DNA from: Streptomyces violascens
GTDB lineage: Bacteria; Actinomycetota; Actinomycetes; Streptomycetales; Streptomycetaceae
Length of the DNA: 64,000 nucleotides
Direction of reading: 5' to 3'
NCBI RefSeq assembly: GCF_014649955.1
Contig: NZ_BMUA01000017.1
Coordinates: forward strand, 117,804 to 181,803
Both the position numbers and the translations under genes were made by a program. This document shows, piece after piece, positions 16,167 to 26,179 of this stretch; within the stretch, counting starts at the first letter, position 1, and each line of letters opens with the position of its first letter. The notes under the pieces are model-generated. The model was not told where the DNA came from, did not search any database, and was given only the letters and a program-made list of their open reading frames with translations.

Positions 16167-17348
16167 TCAGCGCGTGTCCGCCACCCGGAAGCGCATGCCC
16201 GCCGCCCGAAGCCGCTCGGTCAGGGCCGGGCCCATCGCGGTCGCGGGCGTCAACTGGCCCGCAATCTCGGGGAGTTTGTCGAAGGCGAGGCTGAGCGCGG
16301 CCTCGGCCAGGATCTTCGCCGTCTCGTCGTACCCGGGGTCGCCGCCCGACACCTCGGTGAAGACCCTGCGGCCGCCGCCCTCGCCGACGAAGCGGACCGT
16401 GAACCAGCTGCGCCGCCGCCGTGCCTCGTCCGGGCCGTTGCCCGCTTCGTAGCGGCTCATCAACCACTCGCGCGCGGGCGGGAGTTGGGTGACGGCGGCG
16501 ACGGCGCTCACCGCGGCCACCCCGCCGATCGCGACCGGGAGGTGCTTCACCGCGGCGAAGTGCCGGTAGCGGAAGTCGGGCCCGTAGCGTTCGTCGGCCG
16601 CCGCCGAGCGGGCGATGACCTGCGGGTCGATGGTGGGCATGGGCAGCGCCCAGGTGCCGGTCTCCTTGCTGAAGTGCGGGGCCCCGAGCGGGGCACGGGC
16701 CCGCCGGCCCACCAGGCGCGGCTCGTGCAGGCGCCGCTCCTTGGCCGCCCGCGCGGTCTGCGCGCCGCGCCCGAGCGCGGTCAGCGCGGAGGCCAGCGTC
16801 CCGCCGGAGAACGTCGCGTTGGTCCGGACGAAGCCGTCGATCCGCAGCGGCACCCCGGTCGGGAGCTGCTGCACGGTGAACAGGACGCCCAGGTCGTGCG
16901 GCGCCGAGTCGAAGCCGCAGGCGTGCACCAGGCGGGCGCCGCGCTCGCGGGCCCGCGCGTCATGGCGCACGTACATGGTGTCCACGAACTCCGGCTCGCC
17001 GGTCAGGTCGAGGTAGTCGGTGCCCGCCTCGGCGCACGCCTCGACCAGGCCTTCGCCGTACCAGACGTAGGGGCCCACCGTGGTGGCCACGACGCGCGCC
17101 GACTCGGCAAGGGTGCGCAGCGAGGCCGGGTCGGTGGAGTCGGCGGTGACCAGGGGCAGCGTGGCGCACGACGGGTTGAGTTCCGCGAGCCGCTCGCGCA
17201 GGCGCTCCAGCTTGGTGCGGTTGCGGCCTGCGATCGCCCAGCGGCAGTCGTCGGGGGCGTGGGTCGCGAGATATTGGGCGGTCAGTGACCCGACGAAACC
17301 CGTCGCGCCGAACAGCACGATGTCGTAATTCCGCTTCGAGGGTTCCAC
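16167..17348 (-). CDS. saccharopine dehydrogenase-like NAD(P)-binding protein (trans-acting enoyl reductase type)
   Basis: The 393-residue protein opens with a Rossmann fold (YDIVLFGATGFVGSLTAQYL, then WAIAGRNRTKLERL). It belongs to the saccharopine dehydrogenase-like group that includes the mycobacterial trans-acting enoyl reductase. The middle YLDLTGEPEF and HACGFDSAPHDLGVLF motifs are typical. In mycobacteria such proteins reduce lipid intermediates made by polyketide synthases. No such synthase is near here, so the substrate is unknown. The GTG at 17348 is chosen because GGAGG sits 7 bases upstream; the GTG at 17363 would place that site inside the gene. Confidence 0.82.
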   Translation of the reverse strand: MEPSKRNYDIVLFGATGFVGSLTAQYLATHAPDDCRWAIAGRNRTKLERLRERLAELNPSCATLPLVTADSTDPASLRTLAESARVVATTVGPYVWYGEGLVEACAEAGTDYLDLTGEPEFVDTMYVRHDARARERGARLVHACGFDSAPHDLGVLFTVQQLPTGVPLRIDGFVRTNATFSGGTLASALTALGRGAQTARAAKERRLHEPRLVGRRARAPLGAPHFSKETGTWALPMPTIDPQVIARSAAADERYGPDFRYRHFAAVKHLPVAIGGVAAVSAVAAVTQLPPAREWLMSRYEAGNGPDEARRRRSWFTVRFVGEGGGRRVFTEVSGGDPGYDETAKILAEAALSLAFDKLPEIAGQLTPATAMGPALTERLRAAGMRFRVADTR

Positions 17349-17583
17349 CGTGTGCCTCCGCACTTGAGCTGCCTGGTGACGCCGTCGGCCGATGCCGGGT
17401 TGTGAGGCTAGCGTGCGGCCGGCGATCTGGGCAGTCGGCCCCGAGCGTGCGGTGATCGGCGGCGGGAGAGGTTCCGGTCAAGCCCGGCGTATCGGGGCAA
17501 CCGGCGGCGAGCGGCGGCCGCACATGCTGAGCGGTTGCTCATGGGGGCTTGTGCGGAGTGGAACGTGTTCTTAGCATCATTGA

Positions 17584-17604
17584 TGTTACATCAGTTGTGT
17601 CACA
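17584..17604 (+). promoter_or_regulatory. candidate MerR-type operator of the beta-oxidation operon
   Basis: TGTTACA at 17584-17590 and TGTCACA at 17598-17604 are separated by 7 bases and form a near-perfect dyad (6 of 7 positions pair). It lies 15 bases before the CoA-transferase start. The same pattern, TGTAACA-N7-TGTCTCA, lies before the MerR gene at 24247-24267. A second dyad, TGATGT-T-ACATCA at 17581-17593, overlaps it. Confidence 0.5.
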
Positions 17605-17618
17605 GTGCTGGGGGCTTG

Positions 17619-18767
17619 ATGACAGCGACAGGAACCGGCCCGCTCGCCGGGGTGCGCGTGGTCGAGCTGGCGGGCATCGGGCCGGGCCCGTTCGCCGCCA
17701 TGCTCCTCGCCGACCTCGGTGCCGACGTGGTGCGCGTGGACCGTCCCGGCGGCGCCGGCCTCGGCATCGCCCCGGCGTACGACCTGACCAACCGCAACAA
17801 GCGCTCCGTGGTCGTCGACCTCAAGGAGCCCGAAGGGCCCGGCCTGGTCCTCGACCTCGTCGAGCGCGCCGACATCCTCATCGAGGGCTACCGGCCCGGG
17901 GTGGCCGAGCGCCTCGGCGTCGGGCCCGAGGACTGCCTGGCCCGCAACCCCGGGCTCGTCTACGGGCGGATGACCGGCTGGGGCCAGGACGGGCCTCTCG
18001 CCCAGCGGGCCGGGCACGACATCTCGTACATCGCCATCACCGGCACCCTCGGCATGATCGGCAGCCCGGACGGGGGCCCGACCGTCCCGGCCAACCTCGT
18101 CGGCGACTACGCGGGCGGCTCGCTCTACCTCGTCATCGGCGTGCTCGCCGCCCTCCAGCACGCGCGCGGCGGGGGAGCGGGCCAGGTCGTGGACGCGGCG
18201 ATCGTCGACGGCACCGCCCACCTCGCCACGATGATCCACGGCATGCTGGCGGCCGGCGGGTGGCAGGACAGGCGCGGCGCCAACCTCCTCGACGGCGGCT
18301 GCCCCTTCTACGGCACGTACGAGACCTCGGACGGCCAGTACATGGCGGTCGGCGCCCTGGAGCAGCAGTTCTACGACGAGTTCATCCGGCTCCTGGGCAT
18401 CGAGGACGCGGCACCCGCCCGCAAGGACCTCGCCCGCTGGGCCGAACTGCGCACCACCATCGCCGACCGGTTCCGCACCAGGACCCGCGAGGAGTGGACG
18501 GCCCTCTTCGAGGGCTCGGACGCCTGTGTGGCGCCCGTACTGTCCCTGAAGGAAGCGCCGCACCACCCGCACCTCGCGGCCCGCGCCACCTTCGCCGCGC
18601 ACGGCGGCATCACCCAGCCCGCGCCCGCACCCCGCTTCTCCGCCACCCCCGGGTCCGTCCGGAGGCCCCCCGCGATGCCGGGCGCCGACACGGCGGACGT
18701 CGCCCGCGACTGGGACCTGCCGGGGCTCTCGGCGGGTCCGGCGTCAACTCCCGTACAGGAGGCTTGA
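17619..18767 (+). CDS. CaiB/BaiF family CoA-transferase (alpha-methylacyl-CoA racemase-like)
   Basis: A 382-residue class III CoA-transferase. It begins MTATGTGPLAGVRVVELAGIGPGPFAAMLLADLGADVVRVDRPGG, the family opening, followed by NRNKRSVVVDLK and the active-site region HDISYIAITGTL and VGDYAGGS with a conserved Asp. The sequence is closest in style to alpha-methylacyl-CoA racemases, which epimerise branched acyl-CoAs before beta-oxidation. The ATG at 17619 is preceded by GGGGG. It is the first gene of an operon with an acyl-CoA dehydrogenase starting two bases after its stop, a thiolase and a FadB-type protein, so a role in branched-chain fatty acid breakdown fits. Confidence 0.85.
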   Translation: MTATGTGPLAGVRVVELAGIGPGPFAAMLLADLGADVVRVDRPGGAGLGIAPAYDLTNRNKRSVVVDLKEPEGPGLVLDLVERADILIEGYRPGVAERLGVGPEDCLARNPGLVYGRMTGWGQDGPLAQRAGHDISYIAITGTLGMIGSPDGGPTVPANLVGDYAGGSLYLVIGVLAALQHARGGGAGQVVDAAIVDGTAHLATMIHGMLAAGGWQDRRGANLLDGGCPFYGTYETSDGQYMAVGALEQQFYDEFIRLLGIEDAAPARKDLARWAELRTTIADRFRTRTREEWTALFEGSDACVAPVLSLKEAPHHPHLAARATFAAHGGITQPAPAPRFSATPGSVRRPPAMPGADTADVARDWDLPGLSAGPASTPVQEA

Positions 18768-18768
18768 G

Positions 18769-19911
18769 TTGAAACGGCAGATCTTCACCGCCGAGCACGA
18801 GGCGTTCCGCGAGACCGTCCGCACCTTCCTCGCCAAGGAGGTCCTGCCGCACTACGAGCAGTGGGAGAAGGACGGCATCGTCTCGCGGCAGGCCTGGCTC
18901 GCGGCCGGAAGGCAGGGGCTGCTCGGCCTTGCGGTGCCCGAGGAGTACGGGGGCGGCGGCAACGCCGACTTCCGCTACAGCGCGGTCCTCGCCGAGGAGT
19001 TCACCCGCGCCGGGGCGGCGGGCCTCGCGCTCGGCCTGCACAACGACATCATCGGGCCCTATCTGACCGGGCTCGCCACCGAGGAGCAGAAGCGGCGCTG
19101 GCTGCCCGGCTTCTGCGACGGCTCGCTGATCACCGCCATCGCCATGACGGAACCCGGCGCGGGCTCCGACCTCCAGGGCATCCGCACCACCGCCGAGGAC
19201 AAGGGCGATCACTGGCTCCTGAACGGCTCCAAGACGTTCATCTCCAACGGCATCCTCGCGGACCTGGTCGTCGTGGTCGCCAAGACCACCCCCGAGGGCG
19301 GCGCGAAGGGCCTGTCCCTGATCGTCGTCGAGCGCGGCGCCGAGGGCTTCGAGCGCGGCCGCAACCTCGACAAGATCGGACAGAAGTCGCAGGACACGGC
19401 CGAGCTGTTCTTCCACGACGTACGCGTCCCGAAGGAGAACCTCCTCGGTGAGCTGAACGGCGCCTTCATCCATCTGATGACCAATCTCGCTCAGGAGCGG
19501 ATGGGCATCGCGGTCGCCGGGATCGCCGCGGCCGAGTACCTCCTGGAGATCACCACCAGTTACGTCAAGGAGCGGGAGGCCTTCGGCCGGCCGCTGTCCA
19601 AGCTCCAGCACATCCGGTTCGAGATCGCCGAGATGGCCACCGAGTGCGCCGTCACGCGCACCTTCCTCGACCGCTGCATCGTCGACCACGCAGACGGGGA
19701 GCTGGACGCCGTGCACGCCTCGATGGCCAAGTGGTGGGCCACCGAACTGCAAAAACGCGTCGCCGACCGCTGTCTCCAACTGCACGGCGGCTACGGCTAC
19801 ATGACCGAGTACCGGGTCGCCAGGGCCTTCACGGACGGCCGTATCCAGACGATCTACGGCGGCACGACCGAGATCATGAAGGAGATCATCGGCCGTTCCC
19901 TGCTCGGCTGA
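18769..19911 (+). CDS. acyl-CoA dehydrogenase
   Basis: A 380-residue flavoenzyme that introduces the alpha,beta double bond into acyl-CoA. Family signatures are FGLAVPEEYGGGG-like (LLGLAVPEEYGGGGN), ITAIAMTEPGAGSDLQGI and the C-terminal QLHGGYGYMTEYRVARAFTDGR followed by IYGGTTEIMKEIIGRSL. The catalytic Glu is expected in the GGTTEI loop or in the GYGYM helix depending on subfamily. The start is a TTG at 18769 with AGGAGG 7 bases upstream, and it follows the CoA-transferase stop by one base. Translation is very likely coupled. It acts with the thiolase and FadB-type genes downstream. Confidence 0.93.
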   Translation: MKRQIFTAEHEAFRETVRTFLAKEVLPHYEQWEKDGIVSRQAWLAAGRQGLLGLAVPEEYGGGGNADFRYSAVLAEEFTRAGAAGLALGLHNDIIGPYLTGLATEEQKRRWLPGFCDGSLITAIAMTEPGAGSDLQGIRTTAEDKGDHWLLNGSKTFISNGILADLVVVVAKTTPEGGAKGLSLIVVERGAEGFERGRNLDKIGQKSQDTAELFFHDVRVPKENLLGELNGAFIHLMTNLAQERMGIAVAGIAAAEYLLEITTSYVKEREAFGRPLSKLQHIRFEIAEMATECAVTRTFLDRCIVDHADGELDAVHASMAKWWATELQKRVADRCLQLHGGYGYMTEYRVARAFTDGRIQTIYGGTTEIMKEIIGRSLLG

Positions 19912-19985
19912 CCCGCCGAGCCGGCCGCCTGGCTGCCCGGGCCACCGCGGCTCCCCAGAACCACCCTCATCCGAAAGGCTTGACG

Positions 19986-21200
<1,215 letters not shown>

Positions 21201-21240
21201 CCGTCCTGTCCCGGCACCCCCTCATACGGAGATTTCAGCA

Positions 21241-23415
21241 ATGACCGAGAGCACGACCATCCGCTGGGAACAGGACGAGACCGGCGTCGTCACCCTCGTA
21301 CTCGACGACCCCAACCAGTCCGCCAACACCATGAACCAGGCCTTCAAGGACTCCATCGCGGCCGTCGCGGACCGCGCCGAGGCCGAGAAGGACTCCATCC
21401 GGGGCATCATCTACACCTCCGCCAAGAAGACCTTCTTCGCGGGCGGCGACCTCAAGGACATGATCCAGGTCGGTCCCGAACTCGCCCAGCAGGCCTTCGA
21501 CACCGGCACCGCCATCAAGGCCTCGCTGCGCCGCATCGAGACCCTGGGCAAGCCGGTCGTCGCCGCCATCAACGGCGCGGCCCTGGGCGGCGGTTACGAG
21601 ATCGCCCTTGCCTCGCACCACCGGGTCGCGCTGGATGCGCCCGGCTCCAAGATCGGCCTGCCCGAGGTCACGCTCGGCCTGCTCCCCGCGGGCGGCGGCG
21701 TGACCCGCACCGTACGCCTCATGGGCATCACGGACGCCCTGCTCAAGGTGCTGCTCCAGGGCACCCAGTACTCCCCGCGGCGCGCACTCGAAAACGGCCT
21801 CGTGCACGAGGTCGCGGCCACGCCCGAGGAGATGATCGCCAAGGCGCGTGCGTTCATCGACGCGCACCCCGAATCCCAGCAGCCCTGGGACGTCAAGGGC
21901 TACAAGATCCCCGGCGGCACCCCGTCCAACCCGCGCTTCGCGGCCAACCTGCCCGCGTTCCCGGCCAACCTGAAGAAGCAGCTCCAGGGCGCCCCCTACC
22001 CGGCGCCGCGCAACATCCTCGCGGCCGCCGTAGAGGGCTCCCAGGTCGACTTCGAGACCGCGCTCACCATCGAGGCGCGCTACTTCACCGAGCTGGTCAC
22101 CGGGCAGACCTCGAAGAACATGATCCAGGCGTTCTTCTTCGACCTCCAGGCCGTCAACTCCGGTGTCAGCCGCCCCCAGGGCATCGAACCGCGCCCGGTC
22201 CGCAGGGTCGCGGTCCTCGGCGCCGGAATGATGGGCGCGGGCATCGCGTACTCGTGCGCGCGCGCCGGCATCGAGGTCGTTCTGAAGGACGTGTCGCAGG
22301 AGGCCGCCGAGAAGGGCAAGGCGTACTCCGAGAAGCTCCTGGCCAAGGCGCTCTCACGCGGGCGTACGACCGAGGCCGAGCGGGACGCGCTGCTCGCGCT
22401 GATCACCCCGACCGCGGACCCGCAGGCCCTCGCGGGCTGCGACGCCGTCATCGAGGCGGTCTTCGAGGACACCGCGCTCAAGCACAAGGTGTTCCAGGAG
22501 ATCCAGGACATCGTCGAGCCCGACGCGCTCCTGTGCTCCAACACCTCGACGCTGCCGATCACCGGCCTCGCCGAGGGCGTCTCGCGCCAGGCCGACTTCA
22601 TCGGTCTGCACTTCTTCTCGCCGGTCGACAAGATGCCGCTGGTCGAGATCATCAAGGGCGAGCGCACCGGCGACGAGGCGCTGGCCCGCGCCTTCGACCT
22701 GGTACGCCAGATCAAGAAGACGCCGATCGTCGTGAACGACTCGCGCGGCTTCTTCACCTCGCGCGTGATCGGCCACTTCATCAACGAAGGCGTCGCGATG
22801 GTCGGCGAGGGCATCGAGCCCGCGTCCATCGAGCAGGCGGCGGGCCAGGCCGGTTACCCGGCCAAGGTCCTCTCCCTGATGGACGAGCTGACGCTGACCC
22901 TGCCGCGCAAGATCCGCAACGAGACGAAGCGGGCCGTCGAGGAGGCGGGCGGCGTCTGGCCCGGCCACCCCTCGGACGCGGTCATCGACCGCATGGTCGA
23001 CGAGTTCGGCCGCACCGGCCGCAGCGGCGGGGCCGGGTTCTACGAGTACGGCGAGGACGGCAAGCGGGGCAAGCTGTGGCCCGGGCTGCGCGAGCACTTC
23101 ACCCGGCAGGGCGCCGAGATCCCGTTCGAGGACATGAAGGAGCGGATGCTCTTCTCGGAGTCCCTGGACACCGTCCGCCTCTTCGAGGAGGGCGTGCTCA
23201 CCTCGGTCGCCGACGCCAACATCGGCTCGATCATGGGCATCGGCTTCCCGGCCTGGACGGGCGGCGTCATCCAGTACATCAATGGTTACGAGGGCGGCCT
23301 GCCCGGCTTCGTGGCCCGCGCCCGCGAGCTCGCCGAGCGCTACGGAGAGCGCTTCCAGCCGCCGGCCCTGCTCGTGGAGAAGGCGGAGAGGGGCGAGACG
23401 TTCAAGGACGCGTAG
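21241..23415 (+). CDS. FadB/FadJ-type fusion: enoyl-CoA hydratase and 3-hydroxyacyl-CoA dehydrogenase
   Basis: A 724-residue bifunctional enzyme. Residues 1-200 are the crotonase domain, with AAINGAALGGGYEIALASHH forming the oxyanion hole and the LPEVTLGLLPAGGGVTR motif carrying a catalytic Glu. From about 320 comes the NAD-binding fold (VAVLGAGMMGAGIAYSCARAG), then SNTSTLPIT, the dehydrogenase His in GLHFFSPVDKMPLVEII, and two C-terminal HCDH domains. It hydrates trans-2-enoyl-CoA and oxidises the 3-hydroxy product. It pairs with the thiolase just upstream in the manner of a bacterial trifunctional complex. The ATG at 21241 follows GGAGATTTCAGCA. Confidence 0.95.
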   Translation: MTESTTIRWEQDETGVVTLVLDDPNQSANTMNQAFKDSIAAVADRAEAEKDSIRGIIYTSAKKTFFAGGDLKDMIQVGPELAQQAFDTGTAIKASLRRIETLGKPVVAAINGAALGGGYEIALASHHRVALDAPGSKIGLPEVTLGLLPAGGGVTRTVRLMGITDALLKVLLQGTQYSPRRALENGLVHEVAATPEEMIAKARAFIDAHPESQQPWDVKGYKIPGGTPSNPRFAANLPAFPANLKKQLQGAPYPAPRNILAAAVEGSQVDFETALTIEARYFTELVTGQTSKNMIQAFFFDLQAVNSGVSRPQGIEPRPVRRVAVLGAGMMGAGIAYSCARAGIEVVLKDVSQEAAEKGKAYSEKLLAKALSRGRTTEAERDALLALITPTADPQALAGCDAVIEAVFEDTALKHKVFQEIQDIVEPDALLCSNTSTLPITGLAEGVSRQADFIGLHFFSPVDKMPLVEIIKGERTGDEALARAFDLVRQIKKTPIVVNDSRGFFTSRVIGHFINEGVAMVGEGIEPASIEQAAGQAGYPAKVLSLMDELTLTLPRKIRNETKRAVEEAGGVWPGHPSDAVIDRMVDEFGRTGRSGGAGFYEYGEDGKRGKLWPGLREHFTRQGAEIPFEDMKERMLFSESLDTVRLFEEGVLTSVADANIGSIMGIGFPAWTGGVIQYINGYEGGLPGFVARARELAERYGERFQPPALLVEKAERGETFKDA

Positions 23416-23420
23416 CCCGT

Positions 23421-23461
23421 GCGGGGGCGCCCCAAAGACTCACTCCCCGGGGCGCCCCCGC
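23421..23461. terminator. bidirectional terminator between fadB-type and merR genes
   Basis: A 13-base stem, GCGGGGGCGCCCC at 23421-23433 with GGGGCGCCCCCGC at 23449-23461, lies 5 bases after the FadB-type stop. Its right arm runs into the last codons of the convergent MerR gene. Confidence 0.8.
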
Positions 23462-24189
23462 GCCGATCCGAACGCTGCCCTCAGCTCCTCCTTGAGCGAC
23501 CGCTGGAACGCGGTGACCAGGGCTTGCAGGACCATCGGCTGCATGTGCGCGGAAAGGGACTTCATCGCCTCGACGTGATCGGGGTCCGACTCCCGCTCGC
23601 GGTACGGGTTCCAGACCTCGTCGCGGAAGAGCCGGGTCAGCTCGTGCGCGGCCGAGCGGGTGTGCTCCATGAGCACGGTTCGGGCCGCCAGGATCGTCTC
23701 GTGCGCGATCGGTACGTCCAGGAGCTGGACGCCCAGGGCGAGGAGACCGGGGTCGACGCGGAAGGTGTCGGGCGACCCCGGGATCCGCTCCAGGACGTTC
23801 ATCGCGGCGAGCCGGTCGATGTCGTCGCAGGACAGCGACCGCCCGGCCCGCCGCTCCAGTTCGGCAAGGCTCGCGTCGTCCGCCGAGTCGGGTGCCCAGG
23901 AGGCGACCACGGCCCGGTGGATGGCCAGGTCATGGGCGCTCAGATCGTCCGGCAGCTGCTGGAGATAGCGCTCGATCGCGGCCAGCGTCATCCCGTGGTG
24001 CTGCAACTCCTCGATCAGCGCGAGCCGGGACAGGTGGGCGGGCCCGTAGTGCCCGACCCGGCGCGGTCCGATCACGGGAGGCGGGAGCAGCCCCCGGGTG
24101 CTGTAGAACCGGATGGTCCGCACGGTGACACCGGCCCGCGCGGCCAGCTCGTCAACCGTGAGTGTCGGCTCCTCGGTCTCCGTCGCCAT
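23440..24189 (-). CDS. MerR family transcriptional regulator
   Basis: A 249-residue regulator with a MerR helix-turn-helix at about 10-80 (LTVDELAARAGVTVRTIRFYSTRGLLPPP, then GPAHLSRLALIEELQHHGMTLAAIERYLQQ). A long C-terminal effector domain follows that is unlike the Cys-rich metal sensors, so an organic or acyl-CoA ligand is more likely. It is convergent with the beta-oxidation operon and is the only regulator next to it. The ATG at 24189 follows a weak GAGGCGAGG ribosome site. A dyad at 24245-24269 in its own promoter matches one before the operon, which suggests control of both. Confidence 0.87.
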   Translation of the reverse strand: MATETEEPTLTVDELAARAGVTVRTIRFYSTRGLLPPPVIGPRRVGHYGPAHLSRLALIEELQHHGMTLAAIERYLQQLPDDLSAHDLAIHRAVVASWAPDSADDASLAELERRAGRSLSCDDIDRLAAMNVLERIPGSPDTFRVDPGLLALGVQLLDVPIAHETILAARTVLMEHTRSAAHELTRLFRDEVWNPYRERESDPDHVEAMKSLSAHMQPMVLQALVTAFQRSLKEELRAAFGSARGRPGE

Positions 24190-24244
24190 GGCAGTGCCTC
24201 GCCTCCCCGGTGTCCCCGGCCGCCCCCAGGTGTGCGTCCGATCC

Positions 24245-24269
24245 GGTGTAACAGTATTGCTGTCTCACC
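24245..24269 (-). promoter_or_regulatory. candidate MerR autoregulatory dyad
   Basis: GGTGTAACAG (24245-24254) and CTGTCTCACC (24260-24269) form an inverted repeat with 8 of 10 positions paired and a 5-base centre, 56 bases upstream of the MerR start. The core TGTAACA-N7-TGTCTCA matches the site in front of the CoA-transferase at 17584-17604. Confidence 0.5.
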
Positions 24270-24420
24270 GGGACGTGCATAGGGACCGTGGGGGACACCG
24301 GGAGGGTACGGGGAAGACAAGCGCCGGGCCGAGACGGATACGGCGCGCAGCAGGGGCATGCTTGCCGACTCCCGCTCTCCGCCTACGCCTGCTCCAAGTG
24401 GGCTGGCAGACTGGCCAGTT

Positions 24421-24960
24421 ATGAGTGATCATGACATTGATCGGTGCGGCGTCGGCGTGACCTTCGGGCTGCTGGCCGCCTGGGCGCTTCACGACGCCGA
24501 GGAAGTCGTCACGGTGCCGCGCTGGACGCGTGACGGGGTGCCCGAGCTCCGCGGACGGTTTCCGCGGGTGCCGGATCGGATATGGCGGCGACTGGAGACC
24601 ATCGACCGGCGCGAGTTCGCGACGGCCGTCGCGGGGATGGCCGTCGTGGTCGCCGCTGCGGCAGCCGACGGATACCGCACCGGCGGCCGGTCCGCCTTCT
24701 ACCAGGGCACCCTCAACGGATTCGGGCTGCACGGCCTCGTGCACCTGGCGCAGGCCGCGGTGGTCCGCGGATACGCACCCGGCTCGGCCACCTCGCCCTT
24801 GCTGGTCATCCCCTTCACGCTCTGGGCCCGCGGCCGGCTGCGCCGGTCCGGAGTGCTGCGCCCCACGCGTCCCCGCGACGCGGTACAGGGCCTCGCGATC
24901 GCCGCGGCGGCCACGGTCGGGTCACACCTGATGGCGCGACGCGTTCTCGGCCGGAGCTGA
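24421..24960 (+). CDS. HXXEE domain membrane protein
   Basis: A 179-residue membrane protein named for its first-helix motif HXXEE, seen here as WALHDAEEVV at about residues 20-29. Further conserved positions are the N-G-x-G-L-H-G-L-V-H-L stretch near 101-111 and a His near the C-terminus (VGSHLMARRV). Four hydrophobic stretches are visible. The many conserved His and Glu residues suggest a metal-dependent membrane enzyme, but no function is established for the family. The ATG at 24421 has CAGACT about 8 bases before it and no ribosome site, so it may be leaderless. It ends in a convergent terminator with the sphingomyelinase gene. Confidence 0.75.
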   Translation: MSDHDIDRCGVGVTFGLLAAWALHDAEEVVTVPRWTRDGVPELRGRFPRVPDRIWRRLETIDRREFATAVAGMAVVVAAAAADGYRTGGRSAFYQGTLNGFGLHGLVHLAQAAVVRGYAPGSATSPLLVIPFTLWARGRLRRSGVLRPTRPRDAVQGLAIAAAATVGSHLMARRVLGRS

Positions 24961-24969
24961 ACGCGGGAA

Positions 24970-25008
24970 CACCCCCGGGCGGCCGGCATCCGCCGGTCGG
25001 CCGGGGTG
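24970..25008. terminator. probable bidirectional terminator
   Basis: An imperfect GC-rich hairpin, CACCCCCGGGCGGCCGG against CCGGTCGGCCGGGGTG, lies between the convergent HXXEE and sphingomyelinase genes. Confidence 0.55.
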
Positions 25009-25025
25009 CTGAGGGACCCGGTCGG

Positions 25026-26006
25026 CTACGCCGTGCGGCCGGCCTGGAGGGGGTAGTGGTCGCTCAGGTTGGTGTACGTGTAGTCCGTGCCCCAACTGCT
25101 CACCGTCCACGGCGCGGTGGACTCCTGCACCACGGTGTTGTTCCAGCCGGACGGGCGCGCGTGACCCGCGAGGTGCAGGACGTAGTCCAGGTCCTCGCTC
25201 GGGTCGGTGGGGTAGCGGTAGTGCGCGATCGAATTCTCGGCGGTGTCGAAGGAGTACGCGTGGCCCGTCCGTGAATCGGCGCCCACCAGACCGCTGTTGG
25301 CGAGCATCGAGGCGTACTCGGAGCCGTGCGAGTCCACGTTGAGGTCGCCCGCGACCATCACCTCCTCGCTCGCCGGGATGTTCTTCGCGTCGAGGAAGGA
25401 CTTGATCGCCTTGAACTGGAGGGCACGGTCCTTGACCGCTTCGCCCGCGCCGCACCCGGAGTCCGTCGACTGGGTGTGGGTGCCGACGACGTGCACCTTG
25501 GTGCCGTTCACGTTCAGCACGGCATAGACGAAGCCCTTGTTGGACCACCAGTCCGAGCCGCAGGCGTCCTTGTAGACGTACTGCTCCTTGTGCAGGATCG
25601 GCCACTTGCTGAGCAGGGTGACGCCGCCGTCCTCGGGCGTGGTCGAGGAGTACGACCCCCCGGTCGCGTCCCAGCCGTCCTTGCCGCGGCCCACGACGGG
25701 CGTCTGGTACGGGTACTGGGCGGAGGCGTTCCGCTTCAGCGCGTCCGAGGCGGAGTTGTCGAACGCCTCCTGGAGTACGACGACGTCGTTGCCCTGGAAG
25801 AAGGGGGCGGCGGGTATCGCCTGGGCCCGGTGGTCCTGGCCCCAGTTCGGGTACAGGTTCTGGCTCATCAGGAACGTGTTGTACGTCAGCACCTTCAGCC
25901 GGGGCGGCTCGGCAGCGGGAGCGGGGGTGGCCGCCGCCAGCGTGACGGCTGCGAGCGCAGCGGCGAGTACCGCCCCGGGGGCTCGGCGGAGCGAGGAGTG
26001 CGGCAC
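25026..26006 (-). CDS. secreted sphingomyelinase C-like phosphodiesterase
   Basis: A 326-residue exported protein of the DNase I/endonuclease-exonuclease-phosphatase fold, closest to bacterial neutral sphingomyelinases that release ceramide and phosphocholine. After a signal peptide of about 32 residues (VPHSSLRRAPGAVLAAALAA) come LTYNTFLM with the metal-binding Asn, VVLQEAFDN with the metal-binding Glu, VGTHTQS, VAGDLNVDSHGSEY with the Asp-Asn pair, and the C-terminal LSDHYPLQ with the catalytic His. The GTG at 26006 is chosen because AGGAG lies 5 bases before it; an ATG at 26054 would precede a non-secretory stretch. It would act on host or competitor membrane lipids or on released phospholipids. 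Confidence 0.87.
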   Translation of the reverse strand: MPHSSLRRAPGAVLAAALAAVTLAAATPAPAAEPPRLKVLTYNTFLMSQNLYPNWGQDHRAQAIPAAPFFQGNDVVVLQEAFDNSASDALKRNASAQYPYQTPVVGRGKDGWDATGGSYSSTTPEDGGVTLLSKWPILHKEQYVYKDACGSDWWSNKGFVYAVLNVNGTKVHVVGTHTQSTDSGCGAGEAVKDRALQFKAIKSFLDAKNIPASEEVMVAGDLNVDSHGSEYASMLANSGLVGADSRTGHAYSFDTAENSIAHYRYPTDPSEDLDYVLHLAGHARPSGWNNTVVQESTAPWTVSSWGTDYTYTNLSDHYPLQAGRTA

Positions 26007-26179
26007 GTGAACTCCTGTGTCTGGAGTGGGGATTTGGACCGGCGCGCACATCAAAGCAGCTGCGGTTACCTAGAGGTAACCTCCGTGCGCCCCCTGTCTT
26101 ACCCCTGCCGTACGATCAGACGTACGAACGCTCGGACAACACCAGCCACGGGCGTGTGCGCGAGAGAAGGTGCCAAGGC